In this document: piece after piece, positions 40,082 to 40,343 of the stretch | Numbering within the stretch: the first letter of the stretch is position 1 | Layout of the letters: every line of letters starts with the position of its first letter | Assembly: GCA_964617555.1 (NCBI GenBank) | Contig: CAZTYP010000058.1 | Coordinates: 1 to 40,343, forward strand | Direction of reading: 5' to 3' | DNA length: 40,343 nt | Source of the DNA: 1-14-2-50-31-20 sp964617555 | GTDB taxonomy: Bacteria; Bacteroidota; Ignavibacteria; Ignavibacteriales; Melioribacteraceae | Position numbers and translations under genes: made by a program | The notes under the pieces: model-generated | Told to the model about the DNA's origin: nothing | The model's database searches: none | What the model saw: the letters and a program-made list of their open reading frames with translations, nothing else

Positions 40082-40343
40082 TTATTTTTTGCTGTCAAGA
40101 GCTTTTTTCATTGTAATACCGATTTCGGCAGGGGATTCTACCACATGAATACCTGCACGTTTCATTGCTTTCATTTTTGCATCGGCTGTACCTTTACCGC
40201 CGGAAATAATTGCGCCTGCATGTCCCATACGGCGTCCCGGAGGAGCGGTTCTACCGGCAATAAAACCGACTACCGGTTTTTTTACATTCTTTTTGATGTA
40301 TGCCGCGGCTTCTTCTTCAGCACTTCCGCCTATTTCACCAATC
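40082..40343 (-). CDS. sucD: Succinyl-CoA ligase (ADP/GDP-forming) alpha subunit, partial (C-terminal part)
   Basis: Citric-acid-cycle step interconverting succinyl-CoA and succinate with nucleotide phosphorylation; cytoplasmic, works with SucB/C. The last 86 residues are visible. IGEIGGSAEEEAAAYI is the substrate-loop helix, followed by PVVGFIAGRTAPPGRRMGHAGAI with the His that is phosphorylated during catalysis, and SGGKGTADAKMKAM. It ends VESPAEIGITMKKALDSKK with TAA at 40084-40082. The 5' part lies beyond the right edge. A strong terminator follows. Confidence 0.96.
   Translation of the reverse strand, partial: IGEIGGSAEEEAAAYIKKNVKKPVVGFIAGRTAPPGRRMGHAGAIISGGKGTADAKMKAMKRAGIHVVESPAEIGITMKKALDSKK

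Noticed and set aside
1..40343. tRNA, rRNA, CRISPR array, insertion sequence or prophage
   Set aside because: No cloverleaf-like gene with T-loop GGTTCRA context in the gaps, no spaced identical repeats, no transposase or integrase, and almost all sequence is accounted for by intact chromosomal genes.

Overview
The window is a low-GC chromosomal segment that most resembles the Ignavibacteria (Bacteroidota/Chlorobiota group). The evidence is three proteins with C-terminal sorting domains of the NYPNPFNP...GQ/REVATLVN...LLLK type, typical of type IX secretion (T9SS) cargo in that lineage. A PorV/PorQ-family protein, a TonB-dependent receptor with a CarboxypepD_reg-like N-terminus, several lipoproteins and ordinary housekeeping genes fit the same picture. 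I see no rRNA, tRNA, CRISPR array, insertion sequence or prophage. The assignment rests on these motifs alone, without a database search.

Layout. 1-3655 (minus): the N-terminal part of an adenosine deaminase, a secreted seven-repeat delta-60 protein, and an adenine-deaminase-type enzyme with a clear terminator. 3877-7920 (plus): a tightly overlapped operon fni, polyprenyl synthase, ptsH, ptsI. 7922-10690 (minus): polA. 10786-11811 (plus): a secreted endonuclease/exonuclease/phosphatase-fold protein. 11966-13654 (plus): an ExbB-ExbD-ExbD energising operon with a plausible promoter and two terminator hairpins. 13771-17120 (plus): yqeY, cvpA, mutS2. 17130-20319 (minus): a Na+/H+ antiporter, a small lipoprotein, an unannotated short ORF and a membrane metallophosphoesterase. 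20622-23414 (plus): a YdcF/ElyC-type protein, nusB and an MFS transporter.

23722-36778 (plus) is the accessory centrepiece: seven close or overlapping genes, all exported or outer-membrane, starting at a good sigma70-like promoter and ending in a bidirectional hairpin. They encode a secreted protein with a YPNPY sorting-like tail, an OB-fold-like T9SS protein, a lipoprotein, a TonB-dependent receptor, a PorV-like protein, an NHL-repeat lipoprotein, and a T9SS-exported protein with two HKD phospholipase-D/nuclease motifs. A surface system that binds, cuts and imports a polymer, possibly extracellular nucleic acid, is a reasonable but unproven reading. 36811-40343 (minus): a lipoprotein and a NamZ-like exo-muramidase, a possible broken gene, ndk, and the C-terminal end of sucD.

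How the parts connect (inference): the ExbB/ExbD motor could energise the TonB receptor, PorV could serve export of the sorting-domain proteins, and the two purine deaminases could salvage products of nucleic acid breakdown. No T9SS core gene other than the PorV-like protein, and no PTS enzyme II, lies in the window.
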